Positions 52,990-63,732 of a stretch of DNA of 64,000 nt are shown piece after piece. The translations under genes and the position numbers were made by a program. The stretch's first letter is position 1, and every line of letters starts with the position of its first letter. The notes under the pieces were generated by a model. It worked only from the letters and a program-made list of their open reading frames with translations, did no database searches and was not told the origin of the DNA. Source of the stretch: Dermatemys mawii (lineage: Eukaryota; Chordata; Testudines; Dermatemydidae); contig ML677374.1 in NCBI GenBank assembly GCA_007922305.1, positions 8,370,094-8,434,093 of the forward strand. The letters run 5' to 3'.

Positions 52990-53411
52990 AGCATTCTCCT
53001 GTTTATCCAAACACTGTATTATCAGAATCCCTTTCTTATCCCCCGTGTATCTCCAGAGTGACTAAGCAGGGCTGTGTCAGTCGAGCTGCAGAAGGCTGCC
53101 TTTGCTGCCACAAGACTGTGACGCCCAATCACTGCAAGTGCAGGCTGTGGTCCTAGCAGAGCAGAGTCCTGGCTGGGGAGATCTCCTTTGCCCTGAAACT
53201 TGCACCTGAAGGAATCAGGTGTCACCAGCCTGCCTCAGTGCAGGGAGCACTCTGTTTTGGGAGTGAGTGGGACAGAGGAGAATGAGCCCCTGGCTGCAAG
53301 GAAGTTCACCTTGCTGCTGAATGGCTCCAGCCCTCTTGATTTTTCCAAACTTCTGATTAGCCAAATAAAACCTATGTCCCCCTGTGCTGTTTGGATAATC
53401 TGGAGTATTCT
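52990..53411. mobile_element. Candidate non-autonomous DNA transposon
   Basis: Ends GTTTATCCAAAC (53001-53012) and GTTTGGATAATC (53389-53400) are inverted relatives, and the match extends outward imperfectly (ATTCTCC versus GGAGTATTCT). The interior is GC-richer than its surroundings and non-coding. No target-site duplication was confirmed. Confidence 0.45.
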
Positions 53412-53814
53412 ATATTTGTCAGATGACCCATTTTTTTAAAAAAAGAATAGAGCATCACAATATATCGTAGTAGTAGTGGTGCTACAGTAGGTCATTAGGA
53501 ACAACTCAAAATCTTTCAGCAACAGGTGCTGTGGTGGTCCATCAAAAATCAACATGTACTCGTAGATGCTACACAGTGGTATCTCAGGTACCCCAGATAA
53601 CTGGAATATGAACTATAGGGCAGTACTGCTGATTCTGTGTGGTAGCTAGTGATAAAAAGTTTACTTTTGAATGGCCACCTCTATATACATTTACTTGGGG
53701 AAACTGAAATAGAATTGCAACTCAGCATAAAGTCTTTATTAAGGAAAAATAATTGATTACCTTACATTCAGATTTGCTGAGTTAAGCCATAGCAATGATA
53801 TTCATGTTTGAGGT

Positions 53815-53990
53815 TCATCGATACCAAGGCCAGAGGGGACCACGGTCACTATCTAGTCTGAGTTGTATAGCACAGGTTGTAGAATTTGCTCAAATACTTC
53901 CTTTTGAACTAGACATATCCAATCTTGATTTAAAAATTGCCTGTGATGGAGAATTCCCTTTCAGTAAAATATGTATCTTGATAATTGATA
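53815..53990 (+). mobile_element. CR1-like LINE fragment
   Basis: AAGGCCAGAGGGGACCACGG, CTATCTAGTCTGAG and ATCCAATCTTGATTTAAAAA with GTGATGGAGAATTCCC match the 3' untranslated region of reptile CR1 elements. Confidence 0.75.
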
Positions 53991-54071
53991 TAATCACTTT
54001 TTTACTCTGTTATATTGTACAGGATTGATATGACATGACTTGGGTGAATACTTTTTTCCTCCCTCTTACAG

Positions 54072-54158
54072 CCATCCCTTCCTGTCCTGTATACACTTTC
54101 CAGCCAAGCTACACATGAAGCAGTTCATCTCCTTTGCAGGATGTTGGTCTTTGATCCA
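54072..54158 (+). CDS. NLK: NLK exon 8 (C-lobe helices)
   Basis: 87 bp, 29 codons (384-412): PSLPVLYTLSSQATHEAV then HLLCRMLVFDP. The last part begins the conserved CMGC motif LxxMLxFDPxKRIxAxxAL, which continues in exon 9. Acceptor CTTACAG, donor GTAAGT. Confidence 0.97.
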
Positions 54159-55942
54159 GTAAGTGTGTTTATTTTTTTATTTGATAATGTCAGTTAAATA
54201 GTGTTGTGTATCTTGTTATATTTGCATAGATGAACATTGTGGATAAAGGATTGTTTTTCCTTGGGTTTCTTCTATACCACCATTTTTGTGACTTCTCTTC
54301 TACAAAGTCCATATAAGTGGTCCTGTGAGCATAAAGAACACTGAACAATCTGAAGTTTACCTACAAATAATCTCCCTTTTAAGGAATGAAGGCATGAAAA
54401 TGTGGCATATGAGGGTGTTTGTGAATCATGCCATTTTTCTCCCTAGTTTAGTTAGGTGTAGGTAGCGCAATGTTAGATACTTCGATTCAATTCTAGTCAG
54501 TGATGCGTGGGCATGCATAGTCGTGTAACATGAACATTTCCTTCTGTATTATACATGCCATCACATAAGGGATTTTTCGGCATGGACCTGTCTTTCCAAT
54601 TGGAATCAAGCCCTTGCTGCTGTGGATTTCAGCTCCTGGGCTTACTCTGCAACTTTGTCATTTAAAAATTTGATATCTAAATTTGTAATCATTTCTGCAC
54701 TTGCACCTTGAGAGGAAAATCCTTAAAATTGCAATTGAATAAGATAAGACAAGCCAGTGATGACTGGGCTGAGTAGCAGGAAGCCAGTAGCTGATTATTA
54801 GAGTGCTCAGAAGGAAGTATCTTTGCTTTTAACTAAAATACTGTAAAAGCTTTTTGCAAACAAACAGGGAAATTTAAAACAAATCAACTGTTGAATAGTA
54901 ACTTATTTACATATGACATGATTCTCAGAAGCATTGACATCCAAAAATCACATTGAAGTGAATGGAAGCTGTGGGAGCTCAGCTACTTTGAAAATCAAGC
55001 CAATAGTCCTAAGAACAGGTGCTGCGTACTCTGATATTTCAAGAGAGGAGATGATGTAGTCTAATGGCTAAAACAGGTTGCCAGGATGCTTGAGTTCTAT
55101 TTCTAGCTTTGCCACTGATTTGCTCATTAATTTTAGGCAAGTCACTTAACCTTTCTGCTTTTTTTAATCATGTGTGAGGGGAGAATTTAACTATCCTTTG
55201 CTATCAAAAGATAGCACAAAGCAGTTTACAGAAGTGGGAATTATTCCTCATTTTACAGATGTGAGGAATCAGAGACATGGAAAGATTAAGTGGCTGCTTT
55301 GTCACATAAGAGCTGATTTCAACAAGCTGGAAATAAAATGTAGATTGTATAATCAAAGTCCACTGCTCTAACCTCTGTGTCATCCTAGCTACTTTACTGT
55401 ACTTCCTTCAACAAGGGTACTGTGAAACTTAATGTATAAAGGTGCTCTTAAGGACCTCAGATGCACGTGCTTAAGTCTATTGACTTTAATGGGTTTTAGC
55501 ATATACTTAACTTTTTGCATGTTTTGCTCAATAAGGGCTTAAACTTAAGCATGTGCTGAAATGATTTCCTGAACAGATGCCTGTACTAGCACAAAGGATT
55601 CTTTGCTATTGTTAAAAGTATTAGGGAATATTTTGGTTATTGTAGCACTTACTATAATTTTAAATGTAAAAAATAATTATTGTGAAACGTATTTTAGAAA
55701 AATTTTTTATAGGATAATTTTCTGATACTGGAGGCTGCATAGAAAGATTATATATAATATAATAAAATCATTTTTTAGTAAGCTGCTCCCCCTAGCGGTG
55801 TAATTGTCAAGTATTCTTAATATGGGATCTAGAAAACATTTGAGGTGAATCTGTGGGAAAACATTCTGTGTACAAAACAAGGCACTGAAAATATTTACTT
55901 TCTATTACAAATACACTAACAGTTTTTAATTTAATATTTCAG
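54159..55942 (+). other. NLK: NLK intron 8
   Basis: 1784 bp, donor GTAAGT, acceptor TAATATTTCAG. It holds two MIR-type pieces at 55040-55390; nothing else is recognised. Confidence 0.92.
55040..55390. repeat. Two MIR-type SINE pieces in opposite orientation
   Basis: GGCAAGTCACTTAACCTTTC at 55137-55156 is the forward MIR core. CTCATTTTACAGATGTGAGG, AGATTAAGTGGC and CCACTGCTCTAACCTCTGTG further right follow the reverse-oriented consensus. Confidence 0.7.
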
Positions 55943-56141
55943 TCCAAAAGAATATCCGCTAAGGATGCCTTAGCTCATCCGTATCTTGATGAAGGGCGAT
56001 TGCGATATCACACGTGTATGTGTAAATGTTGTTTTTCCACCTCTACTGGAAGAGTTTATACCAGTGACTTTGAACCAATCACGAATCCCAAATTTGATGA
56101 CACTTTTGAAAAGAACCTCAGTTCTGTTCGTCAGGTGAAAG
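55943..56141 (+). CDS. NLK: NLK exon 9 (end of kinase domain, C-terminal extension)
   Basis: 199 bp: 66 codons (413-478) plus the G of Glu479. It opens with SKRISAKDALAHPYLDEGRL, closing the kinase domain, and continues with the Cys-rich CMCKCC segment and the NLK-specific C-terminal extension to SVRQVK. The one residue differing from the human protein as I recall it is Ile in EPITNPKF. Acceptor TTTCAG, donor GTGAGT. Confidence 0.97.
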
Positions 56142-58035
56142 GTGAGTATCGTGGACTCTTCGTATTTAGCTTTGCATCTCCCTGCTCTATGCTGGGTAGT
56201 ACATAGTTGGAATGTGGAATCTCCACTGTATGTAGTGACCCTTTAGGTGTTTGCCTGTGGTAGGCAGTGGAGTTGCAGTTTCTCTACCAAATAATTTTAT
56301 TTTCTTATGGTTTTGATAGCAAGAATGCCATAAAATAGTTGGTGTATTGATTTCTGTCCCTACTGGTATTTTCTCTTGAGTTGACAATCCAAATTGGAGA
56401 ATGGTTTGTGAGAAAGGTGGTATTTTAGCAGGGAATTGTATTAAAAAAAACAACACAGCCAATGTAAGGAAAAGTGTGTAGATCAATGAAGACTGTGTTC
56501 CACAGAAGAATCAGCCTTCATCAACAAGTAGTTTGCAGAAGTTGGATAGTTTCATAGTACGCCCGCTTAATTCTGTCACTTTCTGTTCACATCGATACTG
56601 CTATGTCAAATGCCTTAAAAGCAACTGCCATCATAAGCTCTTTTGCTGGTGCCATGCCAAGGATCTGGCAGTGGTACAAGGGGCACACGCTCTGTTGACC
56701 TGCCATGATGAGGAAATCAATTTTGATGCTTGAAAGAAGGAACTACTTGTGTGGAAGGTTACTAAATAATAGATGATGTTCTCTAGAGACATGAAGTCCA
56801 ATCCCAACATAACAAACAAACCAGAACATAAATGTTGGGTTTTTAAACATGACCCAGCAGTATATCATTGCCTTGGGATAATGAATGATGACCAAGGAGT
56901 AACATAGCATAAATAGGGATTTCGTTTTCCAAGAGTTATCCTCAGTACATTTGTTTTAGACAAAATATAGAAGGCCCTGGCATCAGTGGCCCTGTCATGC
57001 ATCCTGTATGTTTGCTGTGTTGTGGCCATGTTGGTCCCAGGATATTAGGAAGACAAGATGGATGAGGTAATATCTTTTATTGGGCCAACTTCTGTTGGTG
57101 AGAGAGAGAAGCTTTCGAGTTTACGGTTTGTCTCTTTCACCAACAGAAATTGGTCCAATAAAAGATATTACTTCAGCACCTTGGGTCACTGATCTAGTAA
57201 TCAGTATCTCCTGCAAGCATTCACATCAAAGACAGAATACCACTATTGTTACCAACTAGTGGTACTGCTGTCCCCCATTCAGGTACAGAATGAAACACGG
57301 TGTTAGCAGTGGATTGTTCTGAAAGCTCCCATCAGGGATTGCTGGCAACAGTGCAAATTCTTGCATGCTGCCCTATACTTAGAGTCCATACCAGAGTCCT
57401 CTCCTAGAAGATACCATTCCTGCCCTGTTTCCATCTCTGCCAGTGGCCATTTTTCTCCTGCATAAAGAGGTGCACGGGGAGCTAATGTATGCGGAGTTCC
57501 CCTTGCTCTGTGAGGACTGATTTTGTTTTCACCTCACCAAATAGTACCATAGGCTTGCTTCATGAATTTAATAGCTGCAATTGCTGTGTATTTAAGTACC
57601 AGACTGGACTGATAGCATATCTTGATGCAGAAATTTCTATTTTCTGTTCTTTATATACTAATAAAATATAGTCAATGTTAGGTTGTGTTCTCCGTGCTTG
57701 CACCTCCAGTTAATGATATTAAGAGTTTTATGCACTTCAAGAAATTGCCCTTATATTTTCATATTCAATCCATAGTCTGTCATCAATTAGTGTTTTAGTA
57801 GGGGATGGGTATTTATTTTACTTTGTCAATGTATATATGAAAGGGCATTTGTGGTATTTAGTAGGCTACGTCACATTGGTGATAGGGAAACTGGGTGGCT
57901 TATTTTCCACTCTTGTCCCCAATAATCTTATTGTATGTACTCTGAACAAAGAACGCCATGTTTGCTTCTACTCCACATTGCATCTAATCAAAGCAAAAAG
58001 TGCTAACCTAATGGTGTCAATTGTTTCTTGTACAG
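56142..58035 (+). other. NLK: NLK intron 9
   Basis: 1894 bp, donor GTGAGT, acceptor TTCTTGTACAG. It contains a Penelope-like inverted tail at 57005-57175. The 99-codon - strand ORF at 56187-56486 and others nearby show no similarity I can support. Confidence 0.92.
57005..57175. mobile_element. Penelope-like tail with 41-bp inverted repeat
   Basis: CATGTTGGTCCCAGGATATT is followed by arms 57067-57107 (GTAATATCTTTTATTGGGCC and onward) and 57131-57171 (its near-perfect reverse complement) around a 23-bp spacer containing GAAGCTTTCGAG. I recall the motif as a common reptile retroelement end. The head-to-head arrangement is like 6751-6911 but in a different subfamily. Confidence 0.65.
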
Positions 58036-58129
58036 AAATAATTCATCAATTCATTTTGGAACAGCAGAAAGGAAACAGAGTACCGCTCTGCATCAACCCT
58101 CAATCTGCTGCTTTTAAGAGCTTTATTAG
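58036..58129 (+). CDS. NLK: NLK exon 10 (C-terminal region)
   Basis: 94 bp: AA completes Glu479, then 30 codons (480-509) IIHQFILEQQKGNRVPLC to AAFKSFI, and AG of Ser510. Acceptor TTGTACAG, donor GTAACT. This region lies outside the catalytic domain and in human NLK is involved in partner binding and dimerisation (family knowledge). Confidence 0.97.
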
Positions 58130-58647
58130 GTAACTGTATGTAATCACATCTGATATTAATTCACATTTCTTAGTTGTACAGCATTTATGATACATTTGAA
58201 ATGTTTTTAAATTTTGAATTAAGGGGAGTGGGGAAATGTTCCATATAACCGCCTTCTGCTAAGAATAGAATAAACATTTATGATTAAACTTAAAAGTACT
58301 TTTATTTAGGTGATGCTGAACTTCAGTATAACATGCAGAAAGTTCAAATAATAGATCCTCTCTTTGTGAACAGATAAAAGTTTAATACTGAGTGATTTGT
58401 GTACTCAGGAGAGATTCTAATTTTAAAATTGCTCTGCAAAAAAATGACAAAATGGAAAACTATTACGAAAATGAGCGATTAAGGATAATGATGAAAATGT
58501 ATGCTTAAATATTTTAATGTAAAAGGTTATTGATCTGAGTTTTAGGGGTAAATGTTGGTTTTACCAATCAAACCTTAAGTTTCTTGTGCTGCTTGTCTGT
58601 TACCCATTGTTAATGAACACTGATTTTCTGTTTGTGTTATATTCCAG
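58130..58647 (+). other. NLK: NLK intron 10
   Basis: 518 bp, donor GTAACT, acceptor TATATTCCAG. AT-rich; no feature is recognised. Confidence 0.92.
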
Positions 58648-58702
58648 TTCCACTGTTGCTCAGCCATCTGAGATGCCGCCATCTCCACTGGTTTGGGAAT
58701 AA
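58648..58702 (+). CDS. NLK: NLK exon 11, coding part (C-terminus and stop)
   Basis: 55 bp: T completes Ser510, then 17 codons STVAQPSEMPPSPLVWE and TAA at 58700-58702. The SP in PPSPL corresponds to S522, a reported p38 phosphorylation site in mammalian NLK. The terminus is identical to human. Confidence 0.98.
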
Positions 58703-59297
58703 AAGTAGAAGATGATATACTACTGAAGATGTAATGTAGCTTTCCACTGGAGTCTGGGATTTGCAATTCTGGAGGTTAATCATGCTTGTACTGTAATTTT
58801 ACTAATGAAGTTTTAAATTAACAACCACTACTTGTATGATACGAATAATATTTAGAGATGTACTAGACTTTTAATCTTGTAAAGTGGTTGTGCTTTTAGA
58901 AGAAAATATTTTACCCAGAGTTGCACATGTTTTATGAATTCTGGCGCAGCTGTGATGGCTCAGCTCGGGACAAACAGAGAATTGAACCAAATTTGGGGAA
59001 GTTCTGTTTTTTGTTTTGATTTTTTTTAATTGAAGTGAGGTTGTAAAAAGGATAGACATACATTTTGATATTGAGCCATTCCTGAAGATTTGGGGTTTTC
59101 TAAAATTAAGGAATACAGAGAACTTAATTGCGACCAATCATGAAGTCATATCAGATGACACTGACCAGACTATGAATGGACATGTCACCTGATGATCGAA
59201 TCTTATAAATAGCTTCTCACTAGAGCTGTGATGGTAATGTGTGCTGTTCTAAAATCAAATGTTGTGAGTAGAGAGAATGAGTTTGTGACTAGGAGAG

Positions 59298-59303
59298 AAT
59301 AAA
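59298..59303 (+). terminator. NLK: Proximal AATAAA polyadenylation signal of NLK
   Basis: Canonical AATAAA 596 bp after the stop codon, followed by T- and TA-rich sequence. Use would give a short 3' UTR. Confidence 0.5.
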
Positions 59304-60186
59304 CTTCTGTTTCCTTACCCGGTATAAATATATATATATATATTTAATCTATTTTTATTAGAAGTTTTTCTGCTCTTTCTTACATAAAACCCCCAAGCAT
59401 GCATCTTCTATGTATGTAAATAATTCCATTGATGGGCTAATTTCAAAGAATCCTGACATCATTGCTGTATAGAGAGAAACTAGCTTGCACATTTTAGGTC
59501 TGTGAAATTTTGTGAGAATTTTTTCCTGCACTGGACAGTTGAGAAAAGAAAGAAAGAAAGAGAAAGAAAAGGAAAAAAAAAAAAAGAAACAGCACATAGG
59601 GAATTATGTTAATTGTGTTTGTGTCTTTAGGCAAAGCTGTGGAAGTCTTGAAATGTCACAGTAGTAAATAACTTTTATTTCTTTTTGGCTAATTCTTTTT
59701 TCTGTTGGAACACTGAATTATTCTGTGCATATGTATATATGAACACAAATTGAAGGCCTCTACCTCCTGGAGTATACAACTTGGTTTGTTTACCTCCACA
59801 TGATTTTTTTTTTTTTAAGTTCAGTGTGGAGACTTGAAACTTGAATGTCCCTTCCAACTTTTATATTTAAAACAAGACAAGAAAATTGAAGACTGTTTTT
59901 CACCTGTACAAAGAAATACTAATGGATGGTCTTAAATTTTGAGCATTGGTCTGGGGAAAAACCTTGGTGTTTGTTATGGACAATTAACTGTTAAAGTTAT
60001 TGTAAGTTATCTGTATTTAGCAGAGTATTTTCAACAAGAGTGATCTGAGCTGAAATTGGAGACTATTAGTAAGTTATGTTTGGAAGTTTTAACTTCAATG
60101 AAGTAATTATTTGCTGTGAAAGAAACAAACATTGAATTACTAAACAAAGATGGTGCAATATCTTTGTTTTTTATGAGGCTCTTGAG

Positions 60187-60192
60187 AATAAA
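60187..60192 (+). terminator. NLK: Distal AATAAA polyadenylation signal of NLK
   Basis: Canonical AATAAA in GAGAATAAAACC, with cleavage expected 10-25 bp downstream. It is the last such signal before the intergenic CR1. Confidence 0.6.
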
Positions 60193-60215
60193 ACCAACTG
60201 AAACATTTCAATTCA

Positions 60216-63200
60216 CTTGAATGAGAAACGTGTTTAATTAAAAGAGCCCAAGAAGACACTGGTATGAAAGGTAAAATCTCAGAGGTTGGACAGTTAATGT
60301 GGCACACTTGCTGGTCACTTTGTAAAATGTAGATTTGAAGTACAGTGGTGAAAACATTAAATGTGACATTTGAAAAAGAAATGTGTTATCTTTTCATTTC
60401 CTGACTATTCCACCTCCCCAAAAAGGTTTGCTAGCTTTTCAGTTATTCTAAACTTGATTTAATGCTGTCTAGGTTTTCTGGGCTGCATTTTAAGCAGTTT
60501 AAATTCCTCTTGTACAAGGGATTAAACAACGTTGTCACTACTGATCTGTAAACTTTTGGACTTTGGCTCATGCTAAATTTGCACTGATTAGATTTGCACT
60601 GATAAAGGATGCAGAATTAGCAAGTGGAAAAAATAATTTTAAAAAACTGGCTTTCACTTACCACAAAGATGCTACTTGGCAAATACACTGCATGGGGTGG
60701 TTTCTTGGAAGCAAGAAGGGAGAAAACAGGGGCAGAAAAAGATGCAAAAATGGATGTAAATATTGGAAGCTCTATGCTCACAGTACACATACAAACAGCA
60801 GGTACTTTGGTTGAAAGCAATCTTACGGCAGAGAACAGCAATGAAGACACAAGGTCAACTGTGTAGGAGTCGATAACTAGTATCCACCTCCTAATGGATC
60901 ATGAAATATCATTGACTGCATACTGATTGGCTTAGAAAACAAAGCTGTTCTCTTCTTCAGCCAATGATAAGCTTGTCCACAAAACTACAGTTTTCAAAAA
61001 GGAACTACATTTCTGAACTGGCTTTTTTAATTAATTGCCGAGATTTTTAGTGTCTGGCGCATATAAATGTATAATTTACTATGTTGCAATTTAGTCATTA
61101 TTTCTACATGTACTAGTTGCATTATATTGGTTTATCGGCTAATCCAATAGGTTTAGTAGGTTTTGGGTATGTATTTGCAAATTACACATAAGTGTGTATT
61201 TTTCATAGCTTGGAAAAGAGATGACTAAGGTGTGATGTCATAGAGGTCTATAAAATCATGAATGTGTGGAGAAAGTGAATTCCCCAGTCACATAACACAA
61301 AAACCAGGGGTTACCAATGAAATGTATAGGCAACAAGTTTTAAAAAAACAAAAGGAAGTATATTTCTTCACACAATGCAGTGTTTTGAAGTACCACACTT
61401 TGGTACTTGCTGCCAGGGGATGTTATGAAAGTCAAAACTATAACTGGTTTCAGATAAGAATTGGGTAAGTTCATGGAGGATCGGTCTATCAATGGCTGTT
61501 AGCCAAGATGATCATGAATGCAACCCAATGCTCTGGGTGTCCTAAGCCTCTAATTGTCAGAAGCTGGGAGTGGATGATGGGATGGATCACTCAATAATTG
61601 CCCTGTTCTGTTCCCTCTGAAGCACCTGGCATTGGCCATTGTTGGAAGATAGGACACTGGCCTAGACGGAGCATTAGTCTGGCCCCCAGTATGGCTGTTC
61701 TTATGCAATGAATGCACTTTCTTTATTTGCATCAACAACTTGACTTAATTTGAATAGTGGAGTTTTGACTGCATTTAAATCTCCACCTCCATTAAAAAAT
61801 TTACTCTTCTGAGATGGGCTGGGATCGTCCCAAACTGAGACAGCAGCTGGAAGACACAAGCCGAGACTAAAATTGACACACGATGCTTATTGCTTGGTTT
61901 TCAGTGTCCCTACACGGTATGAACTTCTCTCTCCACACACAGGAAAGACAGTCCCTTACATTAAAGAATGTCGTGTGTGAGAGACTATACAGTACACTTG
62001 GTAGTCAGTTACAATTAGGCTAGTACTGATAATAAATCAGACAGCACTAGAATGAAATTTTTGTCCTACTGACCTCATTGGATCCAGTATTTCACCCTAT
62101 GTGTGCTTGATCCTTAGTTGGTGTAAATCAGTATAGTTCCACAAAGACATACCAGCAGAAGAGGACATGGTCCAATGTAGCATTTGAACCGGGAGAAAAT
62201 GTTTAAAACTTAGACCCCCTAAAAGTTAAGGGCTTTACAGTAGAAATGTTGGCACAACTTCAGGTAGACAACACCACCGGAGCATAAGGCAAATGTATCC
62301 AAATCTAGTATTCCACCTGAACTGCTAACAGGATTTGAATTTTCAATAACTATTAAAACTGTACGTTCAAGCCATTGTGTACTGACTTTCCCAGTCTTAT
62401 TCCTTGCAATTTATATTTCTCGTAGTACTAGAATATCTTGAGATCCTTGAAATGCACCTATTCTTCAATTATCTATTTTGATATGATAGGTCTTTGCTGT
62501 CACTTCCTTGTGAAAAGCCCATGACTGGCAGTGGTTTCAATCAGGTAGTATTTCTACTCTTGAAAGCTTTGTTTCCTATCTGTATTAAGGGAAGACATAT
62601 ACAACTACTGCACAATAACCTGAATACATAAACTGGATCTTTAACCATAGTCAACTTCCAGTTCAGGAAAGGAATAAGACTGGCTCATTGATTTGAGGTA
62701 AACCTATTCATAATTTAAGGGAAAAAACCCACCTATCTTTGAGACAGGAACACAACCTGTTACTGGGAAGTGCATTGGTACTAATGCAGAAACTCCTATT
62801 TCATCTAGCACAGGATTGAAATCTCCAAAGCACTTTTAGGACATTTAGACACGTTTTCCCCTCTTACTCCTGGGATCTTTCCAAAACCCTTTAGCCTGCT
62901 GCAAATTTGTATTCAGGAGGAAGTTAACTAGTGGGACAGCCAGAAAGCGGAAGGTTTTTTAGTGACTGGACTTAGCCACGGATCTGGTAAAAGTAAAGAC
63001 ATGAGCAAGAGTCTGAGCATCTCAAAACAACTTCTGATTCTTCTGGTAACCAGGAACTCTTATCTATTGGATGCTTTTGAAAATCTCACCCTGAAGCTAC
63101 TTAACTGCACAGGTCCTGTTGCAAATCAATGCCACTTATTCTCCTGAGTCCCTTAGATGCTTTTGGGAACCCATAATAGCATGCATGTGCACACAGAGGA

Positions 63201-63470
63201 CTTCTGACCTTCTGCTATCTGCTTCAAAAGCAGCCTGCAAACTCCTGTGCTGCATTGCTGGATGAGGCCTTGAATACAGCCTAATTTGTTGAGCTGAACT
63301 CTAAAGATCGAACCAATACTTTTTTTCTCCCCCTAACCAAGCTATGAAAATATTTTTAAGTCTAAAATAGATTGTAGCGCAAATACAATAAGTTCCCCTT
63401 GTAAAGTTGTCTGGAATCTTCCTTAAGGGAAGGCACTGCGCTGTGTTTTGACTTCAGCAAAATGAGTAGC
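60216..63470. other. NLK-TMEM97 intergenic region
   Basis: About 3.3 kb between convergently unproblematic, same-strand genes. It contains a CR1 3' end at 61225-61708. Short ORFs at 60563-60866 and 62962-63147 have no recognisable similarity. I see no RNA gene. Confidence 0.8.
61225..61708 (+). mobile_element. CR1 LINE, long 3' fragment
   Basis: GAGGTCTATAAAATCATGAA at the left, TCTAATTGTCAGAAGCTGGG in the middle, and GCATTAGTCTGGC then CAGTATGGCTGTTCTTATG at the end are the reptile CR1 3' region. The 5' end is truncated. About 480 bp. Confidence 0.9.
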
Positions 63471-63609
63471 CCTTTAAATTGTGAGTTGTCCCAGCAGGAA
63501 ACCCAGCCTACGGAGAGTGCAGCCAATGGGAGCTGGAGAAAGATGACATGTTGCTGTCTGTTGCTTACAAGCTGACTTCCTGCCGCCGCTGCACTGCACC
63601 AGGGAAGGT
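63471..63609 (+). promoter_or_regulatory. TMEM97: TMEM97 proximal promoter and 5' UTR
   Basis: A CCAAT box at 63523-63527 (AGCCAATGGG) lies 83 bp before the ATG. TTTAAATT at 63473-63480 could be a weak TATA-like site. GC content rises towards GCCGCCGCTG at 63581-63590. No exact sterol-response element was seen, although mammalian TMEM97 is sterol-regulated. The transcription start is not visible. Confidence 0.5.
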
Positions 63610-63732
63610 ATGGCTGCTGTTACAGGCTTTCTGGAGTGGGTTTTTGCCCTGTACTTCCTCACTCATATTCCCATCACTCTAATGATAGACCTGCAGGCGC
63701 TTGTGCCTAGAGCTGGCATCTACCCGCAGAGT
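63610..63732 (+). CDS. TMEM97: TMEM97 exon 1 (sigma-2 receptor, EXPERA family), 3'-partial gene
   Basis: 41 codons, MAAVTGFLEWVFALYFLT to PRAGIYPQS, up to donor GTAAGT at 63733. TMEM97 is a four-helix ER and endolysosomal membrane protein, the sigma-2 receptor, linked to NPC1 and sterol handling (family knowledge). The segment EWVFALYFLTHIPITLMIDL is the first transmembrane helix and aligns closely with human EWLLGLYFLSHIPITLFMDL. The Asp of IDLQ equals human D29, one of the two acidic residues that bind sigma-2 ligands. The ATG has G at -3 and G at +4. The first eight residues differ freely from human. The remaining exons lie past the right edge. Gene order after NLK is as in human. Confidence 0.93.

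Larger units (their letters stand above)
42435..54071 (+). other. NLK: NLK intron 7
   Basis: 11,637 bp, donor GTATGA, acceptor CCTCTTACAG. Repeats: microsatellite palindrome 42461-42551, MIR 44033-44190, LINE/SINE fragment 46355-46430, MIR tail 50270-50350, tandem duplication 50515-50608, GC-rich repeat 50604-51325, (TA)n 51950-51969, repeats 52248-52590 and 52990-53411, CR1 53815-53990. A possible CR1 scrap lies at 43277-43326. I see nothing in 44191-46354 or 46431-50269. Confidence 0.92.
58703..60215 (+). other. NLK: NLK 3' UTR
   Basis: About 1.5 kb of AU-rich sequence from the stop to about 20 bp past the second AATAAA. It contains a TA run (59328-59342), an AAAG-rich tract (59543-59586), candidate miRNA seed sites at 59842-59848 and 60153-60160, and two polyadenylation signals. 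The end is inferred. Confidence 0.75.

Noticed and set aside
60563..60866. Overlapping ORFs downstream of NLK
   Set aside because: No splice context, no similarity, low-complexity Lys-rich translation.
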